From Polaribacter reichenbachii (GTDB taxonomy: Bacteria; Bacteroidota; Bacteroidia; Flavobacteriales; Flavobacteriaceae), in NCBI RefSeq assembly GCF_001975665.1, contig NZ_CP019419.1, forward strand, positions 2,277,501 to 2,341,500: DNA of 64,000 nucleotides. Reading direction: 5' to 3'. Shown here piece after piece: positions 17,816 through 25,763 of the stretch. The notes under the pieces were generated by a model. The model searched no databases. It was not told where the DNA came from and was given only the letters and a program-made list of their open reading frames with translations. The translations under genes and the position numbers were made by a program. Within the stretch, counting starts at the first letter, position 1, and every line of letters starts with the position of its first letter.

Positions 17816-18505
17816 ATGATTTCATTTTTTCAAGAAAATAAAGACTTATTAGAAGAAGCTGTACAAGAAGAAAAAACACTTTCTATCTATAAGTTAATTA
17901 TGGATGGTGGTTTAGGAGGGCAAATAATTATTGCTTTGCTATTTGTTTTACTAGCTGTGGCGCTATATATTTATTTTGAACGCTTTTTTGCCATAAAATC
18001 AGCCTCTAAAGTAGATAAGAATTTTATGAATCAAATTAAAGATTTTGTTTCTAACGGAAATTTAGAATCTGCAAACGCACTTTGTAAAAGTAAAAACACA
18101 CCAACTGCCCGATTAATTGGTAAAGGGATTTCTAGAATTGGTAAACCTTTAGATGATATCAATACAGCTATAGAAACTGCAGGAAAATTAGAAGTGTATC
18201 AACTCGAAAAAAACGTTTCAGTTTTAGCAACAATTGCAGGTGCTGCGCCAATGATTGGTTTTTTAGGAACTGTTATTGGAATGATCATTGCAATTCACGA
18301 AATCGCAAATGCTGGTGGGCAAATAGATATAAAGATGCTTTCTGACGGATTATATACAGCAATGACAACAACGGTTGCAGGGTTAATTGTGGGTATTATT
18401 GCCTACATAACTTATAATCATTTAGTAGTAAGAACTAATAAAGTAGTGTATCAAATGGAAGCAAAATCGGTTGAGTTTTTAGATTTATTAAACGAGCCAG
18501 TATAG
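17816..18505 (+). CDS. exbB: MotA/TolQ/ExbB proton channel protein
   Basis: 229 residues. Inner-membrane channel subunit that harvests proton motive force for TonB. Three membrane segments are visible: IIIALLFVLLAVALYIYFE near residue 40, ATIAGAAPMIGFLGTVIGMI near 140-160, and MTTTVAGLIVGIIAYITY near 180-198, the last two being the conserved MotA_ExbB region. First gene of an exbB-exbD-tonB set. A short inverted repeat (AATTGTT/AACAATT) lies about 60 bases upstream. Confidence 0.93.
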   Translation: MISFFQENKDLLEEAVQEEKTLSIYKLIMDGGLGGQIIIALLFVLLAVALYIYFERFFAIKSASKVDKNFMNQIKDFVSNGNLESANALCKSKNTPTARLIGKGISRIGKPLDDINTAIETAGKLEVYQLEKNVSVLATIAGAAPMIGFLGTVIGMIIAIHEIANAGGQIDIKMLSDGLYTAMTTTVAGLIVGIIAYITYNHLVVRTNKVVYQMEAKSVEFLDLLNEPV

Positions 18506-18553
18506 AAGGGTTTAAAATTTAAAATTCAAGATTAATAACCGTGAAAATATAGT

Positions 18554-18946
18554 ATGAATTTAAGAGGAAGAAATAAAGTAGATCCGTCGTTCAATATGTC
18601 TTCAATGACAGATATTGTTTTTCTATTACTGATATTTTTTATGCTAACATCTACTTTAGTAACTGTAAGTGCTATTGATGTTTTATTGCCAAAAGCTGGT
18701 GGAAAAACAGAAAACAGTAAATCTGTTGCTGTAACCATTAGCAATAAATCTATTTTTTATATTGATAAAACTGAGGTAAGTGCATCAAGTTTAGAAAGTG
18801 AAATCTTAAGAAGTGTCGGTACAGATAAAAAGAAAACCATTGTTATTAGAGGTGATAAAGATGTGCCTTATAAAAATGTAATGAAAGTAATTGATATCGC
18901 AAATAAGAATAAATTAAAAATGATTTTAGCTGTAAAAGGGAAATAA
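18554..18946 (+). CDS. exbD: ExbD/TolR biopolymer transport protein
   Basis: 130 residues: short cytoplasmic N-terminus (MNLRGRNKVDPSFNMSS), a single membrane helix TDIVFLLLIFFMLTSTLV with the essential membrane aspartate at its start, then a periplasmic domain ending ANKNKLKMILAVKGK. It partners ExbB in the proton channel. Forty-eight bases separate it from exbB and a REP-like element separates it from tonB. Confidence 0.93.
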   Translation: MNLRGRNKVDPSFNMSSMTDIVFLLLIFFMLTSTLVTVSAIDVLLPKAGGKTENSKSVAVTISNKSIFYIDKTEVSASSLESEILRSVGTDKKKTIVIRGDKDVPYKNVMKVIDIANKNKLKMILAVKGK

Positions 18947-18953
18947 AAACTTT

Positions 18954-19005
18954 TGTCAGTTCGAGTGATTTTCTGAATAAAATGAGGAAAATTGTATCGA
19001 GAACT
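18954..19005 (+). repeat. Dispersed REP-like repeat, single copy
   Basis: TGTCAGTTCGAGTGATTTTC ... AATTGTATCGAGAACT matches the arms of the inverted pair at 12362-12481. It lies in the exbD-tonB gap and ends 8 bases before the tonB start. Confidence 0.7.
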
Positions 19006-19013
19006 TTGTAAAA

Positions 19014-19853
19014 ATGCCAATATTAGACACAAAACATAAACGAAAATCAGCAATAATAACATTTATAATTTTAATGTTATTGATATTTGGTATTCTAAAT
19101 TATGGAATGCAATATTTAGATCCGCCAGAAGAATATGGGGTTGCCATTAATTTTGGAGATACTGATTATGCCAGTGGAGAGCCTGTCTTAAATACAAAAA
19201 AAGCACCCACTCCAGAAGTTGAAGCGCAAGAAGAAATTATAGAGGAAAAGGTTGTAGAAACTCCTGATGAAATTATCGAAGAAGAAATTATTACTGAAGA
19301 AACGGTAGAAGATGTTCCTGTAGTAGAAAAGGTAAAAGAAGTTAAAAAAGAGCCCGTAAAAGAGGTGGTTAAAAAAGAAGAAAAGCCAAAAGAAAAACCG
19401 AAACCTAAGCCAAAACCATCAAAAGAAACAACAGATGCGTTAAATAGTTTGTTAAATGGTAACGTTTCTGATGGTGCGCCTAAAGGAGAAGGTGATGATG
19501 GTAAAGAAGGTGTAAAAGGAAAAGTAAATGGAGATCCAGATGCCAATAAATATTATGGAAACACAGGTAGCGGTTCTGGAGGGAATTATAATTTAGCGGG
19601 TAGAAAAGCTTTGTCGAAACCTAAAGAACAGCCCGATTGTCAAGAAGAAGGTATTGTTGTGGTTCGAATTATAGTAAATAAAAACGGAAAAGTAATTAGA
19701 GCAGTTCCAGGGGTAAAAGGTTCTACAAATACAGCTGCTTGTTTATTAAAACCAGCTAAAGAAGCTGCTTTAAAAACAACTTGGAATGCAGATGATAAAG
19801 CGCCTGCAAATCAAACAGGAACTATTATTTATAAGTTTACGCTTTCTAAATAA
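19014..19853 (+). CDS. tonB: Energy transducer TonB
   Basis: 279 residues: N-terminal basic stretch (DTKHKRKS) and one membrane anchor (ITFIILMLLIFGILNYGM), a long Glu/Lys/Pro/Val-rich periplasm-spanning region (residues ~60-145, e.g. EKPKEKPKPKPKPSKE), a Gly-rich linker, and a C-terminal TonB domain with CQEEGIVVVRIIVNKNGKVI and paired cysteines (residues ~206 and ~245). It transmits energy from ExbBD to outer-membrane TonB-dependent transporters. Which receptor it serves is not shown here. The REP unit just upstream makes co-transcription with exbBD plausible but not certain. Confidence 0.93.
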   Translation: MPILDTKHKRKSAIITFIILMLLIFGILNYGMQYLDPPEEYGVAINFGDTDYASGEPVLNTKKAPTPEVEAQEEIIEEKVVETPDEIIEEEIITEETVEDVPVVEKVKEVKKEPVKEVVKKEEKPKEKPKPKPKPSKETTDALNSLLNGNVSDGAPKGEGDDGKEGVKGKVNGDPDANKYYGNTGSGSGGNYNLAGRKALSKPKEQPDCQEEGIVVVRIIVNKNGKVIRAVPGVKGSTNTAACLLKPAKEAALKTTWNADDKAPANQTGTIIYKFTLSK

Positions 19854-19877
19854 TCTTGTATTTTTGTTGATTCTGTC

Positions 19878-19897
19878 ATTCCTGCGAAAGCAGGAAT
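19878..19897. repeat. Short palindrome with GAAA tetraloop in tonB-folC gap
   Basis: ATTCCTGC (19878-19885), GAAA loop, GCAGGAAT (19890-19897): a perfect 8-bp hairpin of the 'TCATTCCTGCGAAAGCAGGAATC' kind that recurs in many bacterial genomes as a REP-like unit. Only one copy is seen here. No T-run follows, so it is not a standard terminator. Confidence 0.6.
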
Positions 19898-19911
19898 CTA
19901 AAATCAGAATT

Positions 19912-21120
19912 ATGACGTATAAAGAAACTCTAACTTGGATGTTTTCGCAATTACCTATGTATCAAAAAGAAGGTAAAACAGCATTCAAAAAAGATTTAAC
20001 CAATATTCTAGCTTTTTCTAAAGAATTAGATCATATAGAAAACAAATTTAAATCCATTCACGTAGGTGGTACAAATGGTAAGGGTTCAACGTCTCATATG
20101 TTGGCTTCAATTTTACAAGAAGCAGGTTATAAAGTGGGTTTATATACATCGCCACATTTAAAAAACTTTACTGAGCGAATTCGTATTAATGGTGATGAAA
20201 TCTCTAAAGAAAAGGTTACCTCATTTATTGCAAAACACAAAACCTTTTTAGAAACAGAACAGCTGTCTTTTTTTGAAATGACAGTGGGTTTAGCCTTCGA
20301 TTATTTTGCAAATGAAAAAGTAGATATTGCAATTATAGAAGTCGGTTTAGGAGGTAGATTAGACTCTACGAATATTATTACTCCAGAAATTTCTGTAATT
20401 ACGAACATAGGTTTAGATCATACACAATTTTTAGGTGAAACATTGCCTGAAATTGCTTTTGAAAAAGCAGGAATTATAAAAAATGATATTCCTGTAGTTA
20501 TAGGTGAAAAACAAGATGCCGTTAAAAGTGTTTTTATAGAAAAAGCGAAATCAACGAATTCAGAGCTCTTTTTTGCTTCGGATAGTATACTAGATTATAA
20601 AAGTGATTTGTTAGGAGATTATCAGCAAAAAAACACCAAAACAGCGGTTTTAACCATTCAAAAACTAAAAGGATTTACCGTTTCTGAAGAAAATATTAAA
20701 AATGGATTATTGAATGTTGTAAAAAACACCAATTTAAAAGGGAGGTGGCAAATTTTACAAAATGATCCAAAAGTAATTTGTGATACTGCTCATAACAAAG
20801 AAGGTTTAGAAATTGTGTTGCATCAATTAAAAAAAGAAGAGTTTACAAAGTTACATATCGTATTAGGTGTGGTTTCTGATAAGAAATTAGAGGAGGTTTT
20901 ACCTCTTTTTCCAAAATCAGCAATTTATTATTTTTGTAAACCAGATATCCCAAGAGGACTTTCGGAAGAAGAATTGCAAGCAAAAGCAATAAATTTTGAT
21001 TTAATTGGAAAAAAATATGCATCAGTAAAAATTGCTTATAAAAACGCCTTAATGAATGCAAATCAGCAAGATATAGTTTATGTTGGCGGAAGTACTTTTG
21101 TTGTTGCAGAAATAATTTAA
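19912..21120 (+). CDS. folC: Folylpolyglutamate synthase / dihydrofolate synthase
   Basis: 402 residues from ATG 19912 (MTYKETLTWMFSQLPMYQ), which matches family N-termini; the frame is open further upstream across the tonB end but those residues are encoded partly by the REP hairpin and are not credible. Mur-ligase fold, ATP-dependent: P-loop HVGGTNGKGSTSHML, TSPHLKNFTERIRING, ALVEVGLGGRLDSTN-like segment, and CDTAHNKEGL in the C-terminal domain. It adds glutamate to dihydropteroate and to folates. Shares strand with tonB but is functionally unrelated. Confidence 0.95.
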   Translation: MTYKETLTWMFSQLPMYQKEGKTAFKKDLTNILAFSKELDHIENKFKSIHVGGTNGKGSTSHMLASILQEAGYKVGLYTSPHLKNFTERIRINGDEISKEKVTSFIAKHKTFLETEQLSFFEMTVGLAFDYFANEKVDIAIIEVGLGGRLDSTNIITPEISVITNIGLDHTQFLGETLPEIAFEKAGIIKNDIPVVIGEKQDAVKSVFIEKAKSTNSELFFASDSILDYKSDLLGDYQQKNTKTAVLTIQKLKGFTVSEENIKNGLLNVVKNTNLKGRWQILQNDPKVICDTAHNKEGLEIVLHQLKKEEFTKLHIVLGVVSDKKLEEVLPLFPKSAIYYFCKPDIPRGLSEEELQAKAINFDLIGKKYASVKIAYKNALMNANQQDIVYVGGSTFVVAEII

Positions 21121-21138
21121 AATAAATTTCATTTTTTG

Positions 21139-21169
21139 TTTGTCAGATTCAAAAACAGTGTTATATTTG
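21139..21169 (+). promoter_or_regulatory. Core promoter of tRNA-Val
   Basis: TTTG (21139-21142), 19-base spacer, TATATTTG (21162-21169), a perfect match to the Bacteroidota consensus, ending 11 bases before the tRNA. Confidence 0.8.
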
Positions 21170-21179
21170 CAACCGCTTA

Positions 21180-21257
21180 GGGCAATTAGCTCAGTTGGTT
21201 CAGAGCACCTCGTTTACACCGAGGGGGTCGGGGGTTCGAATCCCTCATTGCCCACCA
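21180..21257 (+). tRNA. tRNA-Val, anticodon TAC
   Basis: GGGCAAT (21180-21186) pairs with ATTGCCC (21247-21253); discriminator A and an encoded CCA (21255-21257). D-arm TTAGCTCAGTTGGTTCAGAGC, anticodon stem CCTCG/CGAGG around loop TTTACAC giving anticodon TAC, and T-arm GGGGGTTCGAATCCCTC. Cloverleaf complete. A minus- or plus-frame ORF over this region is spurious. Confidence 0.97.
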
Positions 21258-21259
21258 AG

Positions 21260-21293
21260 AAAAAATCCTTCACAATTTGTGAAGGATTTTTTG
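21260..21293. terminator. Bidirectional terminator between tRNA-Val and the esterase gene
   Basis: AAAAAATCCTTCAC and GTGAAGGATTTTTT form a 14-bp perfect stem with an AATTT loop. It directly follows the tRNA on plus and follows the esterase stop on minus, with T-runs in both directions. Confidence 0.88.
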
Positions 21294-21320
21294 TTTTTAT
21301 TATTCTTTTTGAATGTGAGC

Positions 21321-23258
21321 TTAATTTACAGTGTATTTATTGTTTAAAGTAATTGTTTTCCAATTGTCAGTTCTAAAAGGTGCAGCTGGAAAATTTTCTT
21401 TGTTATATAGGTTGCATTCGCCTGCGTCATCGCTCCATCCATAATGTACCGCTTTTGGGTTAGGTATATTTTTATTATATACCACTACTTTACCATTTTC
21501 GATATATGCTTTTGCAAAATGAAAAACCTTATCTTCTCCTGCTATTTCAAACCCTTTTAAATATCCGTATTTATCTGTAGTAGTTAATCCGTCTCCTATG
21601 CCATCAAAAGTTAAAATAATCTTATCTCCTTTAATTTCCATAGATCTATAAGTAGGACTATTGTAGGGTTTGTTAAGAACAATTGCAGCTAAACGTTTTC
21701 CTACATCTTGTTTGTTTTTTGGATGAATATCAGTTGGGTTTCCAATATCTGTGGTTACAACCATTTCTGTATTTTTAACAGTCTTATTTGTGAAATCTTG
21801 AGCTTCTCTTAATTCTGCCCATTGACTGCCTTTATTGCTGTTTCCGTTAGCTTCGTTAAAAGAAGATAACTGCACAAAATAGAAAGGAAAATCACCTTGA
21901 TTCCATTTGTTTCTCCAATCTTGTATCAATAAAGGAAATGCAGTTTTATATTGATGCGCTCTACTTGCATTAGATTCTCCTTGATACCATAATACACCAT
22001 GAATTGCGTATGAAGTTAAAGGGTTAATCATTGCGTTGTATAATACTGAAGGGTATTTATTTGGCGAAACTTTAGAATTTAAAACGCTTACAACTTTATA
22101 TTTCCACTTGCCAGATAATTCTATAGTATTGTTTTTTAAAGTTAGTTTTAAGTCAGACTTTTCTCCCCATATTCCACCACCATTTTGGTAATCGGTTATT
22201 TTTATAGCAATCGTATTAACACCTTCTTTTAAAATGTTTTTATTTATTTTATAGCGTCTTTTTTTGTTGTAACTATTTGTAGTTCCAACTTCAACACCAT
22301 TTACATATGTAATATCTTGGTCGTCGATTTTTGCCAATTCTAAGAGAGCTTCATTTTCAGTGTCTTCTTTAGAAATTAGTATAGATTTTCTCATCCAAAC
22401 AGTTCCGTCTAAATCTCCTAATTCTTGGGTTTCCCAAAACTCTGGTGCGTTTATTTCTGGCCAATTACTATCATTAAATGCTTTTTTCTTAAAAAAATCT
22501 TCTTGCAAATTGTCAACCTTACTCCCTTGAATTTTTTCAATTCTATTCGTTAATATTTTTATTTTATTTTCTTGAGGAATATTAATGTCTACAGTGGGTA
22601 TCTTTTCAGCAATACCTATAAATTCATCGCTTGATTCAAAAGCTTCTTTACTAATCCAAGTTTCAATACAAGTTCCGCTCCATGAAGTATTAATAATACC
22701 GATAGGAATACCTAATTCTTTATGCAGTTTTTTAGCAAAAAAATAACCTACAGCAGTAAACTCTGCTAATGTGTTGTGGTTTGTAAGTTTCCATTGGGTG
22801 GATTTTATTTTTTCTTTAGGGATGTGATTCATATCGTTATTAACCAAAAATTGACGAATTAAAGGGTAGTCTGAATCTTTTAATTCTTCAGTAAAATTAA
22901 GTGCTCGGTTTACTGTAAAACCCATATTAGATTGCCCGCTACAAATCCATACATCTCCTATTAATACATCACTTAAAACAATTGTATTTTTACCTTTAAT
23001 AGTCATGTTAAAAGGGCCGCCAGCTTTTTCAGCTTTTAGTTCAGCTGTCCATTTGCCAAATTTATTGGCTTTAGTTTTTGTTTTTTTATCCTTAAAAAGT
23101 ATGCTTATGGTTTCATTAGGTTCTGCCCATCCCCAAACTGTTATGGGTTTATTTCTCTGTAAAACCATTCCATCAGAAAATAACATAGGTAATTCTACAT
23201 TTGCGTGCAGGAAAGTACTGAAAAGTAGTAAAATGATTGAGAAGTGTTTTTTATTCAT
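21321..23258 (-). CDS. Sialate O-acetylesterase (SGNH hydrolase)
   Basis: 645 residues with signal peptide (MNKKHFSIILLLFSTFLHANV). The SGNH nucleophile is Ser110 in CSGQSNMGF; a second block HGVLWYQGESNASRA and the catalytic Asp/His pair in DIHPKNK (about residues 509-513) complete the active site. An inserted segment near residues 270-380 (GDLDGTVWMRKSI ... GVNTIAIKITDY) looks like the galactose-binding-like jelly-roll found in this family. Exported, so it probably removes O-acetyl groups from sialic acids or acetylated plant/algal glycans. No CAZyme cluster surrounds it. Monocistronic; its terminator is shared with tRNA-Val. Confidence 0.9.
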   Translation of the reverse strand: MNKKHFSIILLLFSTFLHANVELPMLFSDGMVLQRNKPITVWGWAEPNETISILFKDKKTKTKANKFGKWTAELKAEKAGGPFNMTIKGKNTIVLSDVLIGDVWICSGQSNMGFTVNRALNFTEELKDSDYPLIRQFLVNNDMNHIPKEKIKSTQWKLTNHNTLAEFTAVGYFFAKKLHKELGIPIGIINTSWSGTCIETWISKEAFESSDEFIGIAEKIPTVDINIPQENKIKILTNRIEKIQGSKVDNLQEDFFKKKAFNDSNWPEINAPEFWETQELGDLDGTVWMRKSILISKEDTENEALLELAKIDDQDITYVNGVEVGTTNSYNKKRRYKINKNILKEGVNTIAIKITDYQNGGGIWGEKSDLKLTLKNNTIELSGKWKYKVVSVLNSKVSPNKYPSVLYNAMINPLTSYAIHGVLWYQGESNASRAHQYKTAFPLLIQDWRNKWNQGDFPFYFVQLSSFNEANGNSNKGSQWAELREAQDFTNKTVKNTEMVVTTDIGNPTDIHPKNKQDVGKRLAAIVLNKPYNSPTYRSMEIKGDKIILTFDGIGDGLTTTDKYGYLKGFEIAGEDKVFHFAKAYIENGKVVVYNKNIPNPKAVHYGWSDDAGECNLYNKENFPAAPFRTDNWKTITLNNKYTVN

Positions 23259-23752
23259 ATAGTTTTAAGTTAAGTGAGTTCGTTTTTCTATCAAGTGTAT
23301 TAGCAACGTAATTCATCGCTATATTATTGTAAATAATTATGTGTAATTATGCTAATTGTTGTTTAATATAAAAATTCATAAAAAAAACAAACTATTTTTT
23401 TGCTTTAGTTATTGTTTAAATTGGTTTGGTATCTACAAAATATCACCTAAAAGGTTTTGATATTAATCTAGAAAGCGATGCAGAATAAAAAAAAGAAACT
23501 GATACCACTAGAAGTAAGAGAAACCTCATTGGATGAGGTGTTTTTTATTAATGATTATTATGGGAATAATATAAATCTGGCATTATTGGTGTATATAATT
23601 AATCAGGCAGAAATACACTGATTTCAAAAAGAAGACAATTGGCTTGCTATTACTGTAATGTTATAAGAAGCAGCTATTGATTTGTAGAATGTTGGGGTAG
23701 CTTTTGTTTTGTGTAAATACACTCACAAAGTTTTTGATATTGTACAAGGTGA
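23259..23752. other. Decayed intergenic DNA upstream of HU remnant
   Basis: About 490 bases with no intact gene. A 47-codon frame starts at ATG 23478 and stops at 23621 (MQNKKKKLIPLEVRETSLDE...); it resembles nothing I know. Several stops in all frames follow. It may be the broken front part of the HU-like pseudogene. Confidence 0.4.
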
Positions 23753-23986
23753 ATTAGATTTTCAAGCATTTATATTGGTGATGTTAAAGTAAAAGCGATA
23801 AAGTATAAAGTTGTTATAAGAGTAGGTTTTTTAGGAGCTTTTCAAATTGGTGTGCGTTCGGTAGGCGTGGCAACTCCAGAAGAAGTTACTGTTAACTTGG
23901 TAAAGAAGTCTCATATTAACTTTAGGCCAGATAAACGTTTGCGCAAGATGTTGCAAAATGTTGAGTTTACGCATAGTGAGTCGTAA
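23753..23986 (+). pseudogene. Remnant of a Bacteroidota HU-family DNA-binding protein
   Basis: The frame ending at TAA 23984-23986 encodes GFLGAFQIGVRSVGV, ATPEEVTVNLVKKSHINF and RPDKRLRKMLQNVEF in sequence. This is the C-terminal half of a Bacteroidota-type HU/histone-like protein (consensus G.[FL]G.F.[IV].......ATPEEV......I.FRPGK.LK.ML....F). No start codon or N-terminal half is attached: a TGA in frame at 23750-23752 closes it, and upstream DNA is full of stops. The preserved reading over about 60 codons suggests fairly recent inactivation, or a frameshifted gene. Confidence 0.7.
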
Positions 23987-24080
23987 TTAAATGTAATGGG
24001 GAATTTAGCAATAGTTAAATTCTCCATTTTTTTTTACTTTTTTTAGTAAATTTACTAAAAACTCGCCCTATTGAGTTTTT

Positions 24081-24164
24081 AAAAGAAACGATACTTTTCA
24101 TTAAAAGTATCGTTTCTTTTTACTAAAAGTATCTAGTGAGTTGCTTAAAACTTAAGATACTTTT
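24081..24164. repeat. Hairpin and alternating copies of GATACTTTT
   Basis: AAAAGAAACGATACTTTT (24081-24098), loop CATT, then its exact reverse complement (24103-24120): an 18-bp perfect stem. The core 9-mer GATACTTTT occurs four times in alternating orientation: 24090-24098 (+), 24103-24111 (-), 24125-24133 (-), 24156-24164 (+). The last two can form a second, weaker hairpin with a 22-base loop. Confidence 0.7.
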
Positions 24165-24592
24165 AAAAAACCGCTACTTTCTTTTTTTTAAGCCCCTGTT
24201 ATTATTTTTTTTTCACTGATTTTTACAGCAAAAAAACCTCGTTCAGTGCTCTTTTTACAGTAAACTTAGTTTTAAACCTACTTTTTTATCGAAATATTCA
24301 CTTTTTACTGACAAAAATGTAATTAAAAACATTTATGACATAACATTTTTTTGAGTGGTTTTTAAGAAATATGATGTCTAGTCAGGTGTTTTTTCTGTAG
24401 AAGATATTCATTTATAAAACAAAAAAATGTCTTCAATCGTACCTCTTTTGCAATGACACATAGAGTTCTAGCTTAATCGTTATTTCAAGGCATGAAGCAG
24501 AATTAGTTTTGGGTGTTCTAAATCATAAAGAATTGTAAATTAATAGACTGTGTAATAATAACGCTTTTTTGCTATGGGGATTTACTCTTCGT

Positions 24593-24640
24593 TGTCTGTT
24601 CGAGTGAAATTTCTTTTTCTGAAATTTTGTATCGAGAACT
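24593..24640 (+). repeat. Dispersed REP-like repeat, single copy
   Basis: TGTCTGTTCGAGTGAAATTT ... TTTTGTATCGAGAACT, the same unit as at 18954 and in the inverted pair at 12362-12481. Confidence 0.65.
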
Positions 24641-24715
24641 AGTATTAACTCTAAAATTGCTCTTTTACTTATTTGAGTTTTATACGCTGAGGTCTATAAA
24701 TAAAAAACTACGTAT

Positions 24716-25633
24716 TTAAAAAGTGCCTACAATTTTAAGTCCTGTAAACTCTGAAGAGAATTTAGGAATATAATTCAAAGAGATTCTACGATTTTTATTT
24801 TTTTCTAAAATACCTCTGGCTTTCCAGCTGCTTCTAACAATAGAGCGACCAATTAAAGTTCCTATAATACCACCAACAACCATATCACTTACCCAGTGTT
24901 GATGTCCTTTTACGTTGGAAAAGAAAACGGCGGTCATTAAGCTATAAGGCACCCAGTAATTATCAAACTCCATTTGTAAAACTTTTGCTAATGCAAAATA
25001 GGTAGTTACATGTAATGAGGGCATTCCAGTTGCTTTAGGGTCAGAAAGTAAAATTGCATTTTCTCTCCCGTTGAAGAAATCCCAGTTGTTATTGGTAAAC
25101 GGATATCCCTTGGTGTTGGTGTTCAAAGGAAATTCAGGTCTGTTTCTTCCAAAAACTGTTTTCAAAGTAACTTGAGTAATTAAGGTAGAATACGCAATTG
25201 CTTTAAATGCATTTACGCCTACAAATTGTCCTTTTTCATTGTTTGTAATTAATGATCCTAAATAGATGCCAATAATAGGATACGTTAAATATGTATTTTC
25301 TGTATTGTTTATCCACATATTTTTTGAATTTCTTAGAAAATGTGGTGTTAAGTTGGGTAATCTGTAATCGATATTTTTTTCAATGTTTTGAAAGGCTTTG
25401 GTGGTGATTTTATCCGTGGCAATTAATCCTAAAACACCCGCTGCATAATAGCCCGTTTTTTTCCAATCATCAGAGAATTCTTTGCCCAAATACACAAAAT
25501 CATTTGGGATGGTATTAAAACTTGTCTTAAAAACATGACCAGCTGTTTGAAAATGATTTTTTGCTTTTTGCTGATTTTGAGAAGAGACCATTATGGTGAA
25601 AAGCAGAAGAAAATACGTAGTAAATAATTTCAT
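24716..25633 (-). CDS. PAP2-family membrane phosphatase
   Basis: 305 residues with a signal peptide (MKLFTTYFLLLFTIMVSS). The three-part phosphatase signature is present: KTVFGRNRP (158-166), PSLH (205-208) and HQHWVSD (244-250), with His208 and His246 as the catalytic pair and Asp250. Substrates of the family include undecaprenyl pyrophosphate and phosphatidate; being next to a capsule locus, recycling of the lipid carrier is attractive but unproven. Divergent from the nucleotide-sugar dehydrogenase. Confidence 0.88.
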   Translation of the reverse strand: MKLFTTYFLLLFTIMVSSQNQQKAKNHFQTAGHVFKTSFNTIPNDFVYLGKEFSDDWKKTGYYAAGVLGLIATDKITTKAFQNIEKNIDYRLPNLTPHFLRNSKNMWINNTENTYLTYPIIGIYLGSLITNNEKGQFVGVNAFKAIAYSTLITQVTLKTVFGRNRPEFPLNTNTKGYPFTNNNWDFFNGRENAILLSDPKATGMPSLHVTTYFALAKVLQMEFDNYWVPYSLMTAVFFSNVKGHQHWVSDMVVGGIIGTLIGRSIVRSSWKARGILEKNKNRRISLNYIPKFSSEFTGLKIVGTF

Positions 25634-25763
25634 AAGTTTGGTTGTTTAAGTGGAGTAAAATTACAAATTTTGTGAAAACAGTAGAAATTTATTTTTGGTT
25701 TATTTTTTAATGCTCTAAAAATTCCTTTTTTGTAACTTTGCTTTGCTAAATGCGGTTTGATGT

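Larger units (their letters stand above)
23987..24715. other. Gene-free stretch with hairpins and a REP-like copy
   Basis: About 730 bases between the HU remnant and the PAP2 gene. It holds the GATACTTTT hairpin cluster (24081-24164) and one dispersed repeat (24593-24640). The rest is low-GC DNA with no credible coding frame. Confidence 0.6.

Noticed and set aside
19166..19546. 126-codon frame antisense to tonB
   Set aside because: A mirror of the Glu/Lys/Pro-rich region; its Ser/Thr/Phe-rich composition is what antisense reading of such DNA gives. tonB is clearly the real gene.
19786..19911. Extended N-terminus of folC
   Set aside because: The extra 42 residues are encoded by the tonB end and a REP hairpin; homologues start at MTYKETL-type residues, so ATG 19912 was used.
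21140..21352. 70-codon plus frame over tRNA-Val
   Set aside because: It runs through the tRNA and the terminator; not a protein gene.
21180..25633. tRNA-Val as an integration site of a genomic island
   Set aside because: No duplicated tRNA 3' end, integrase or attachment repeat is seen downstream, so only the presence of decayed DNA is noted.
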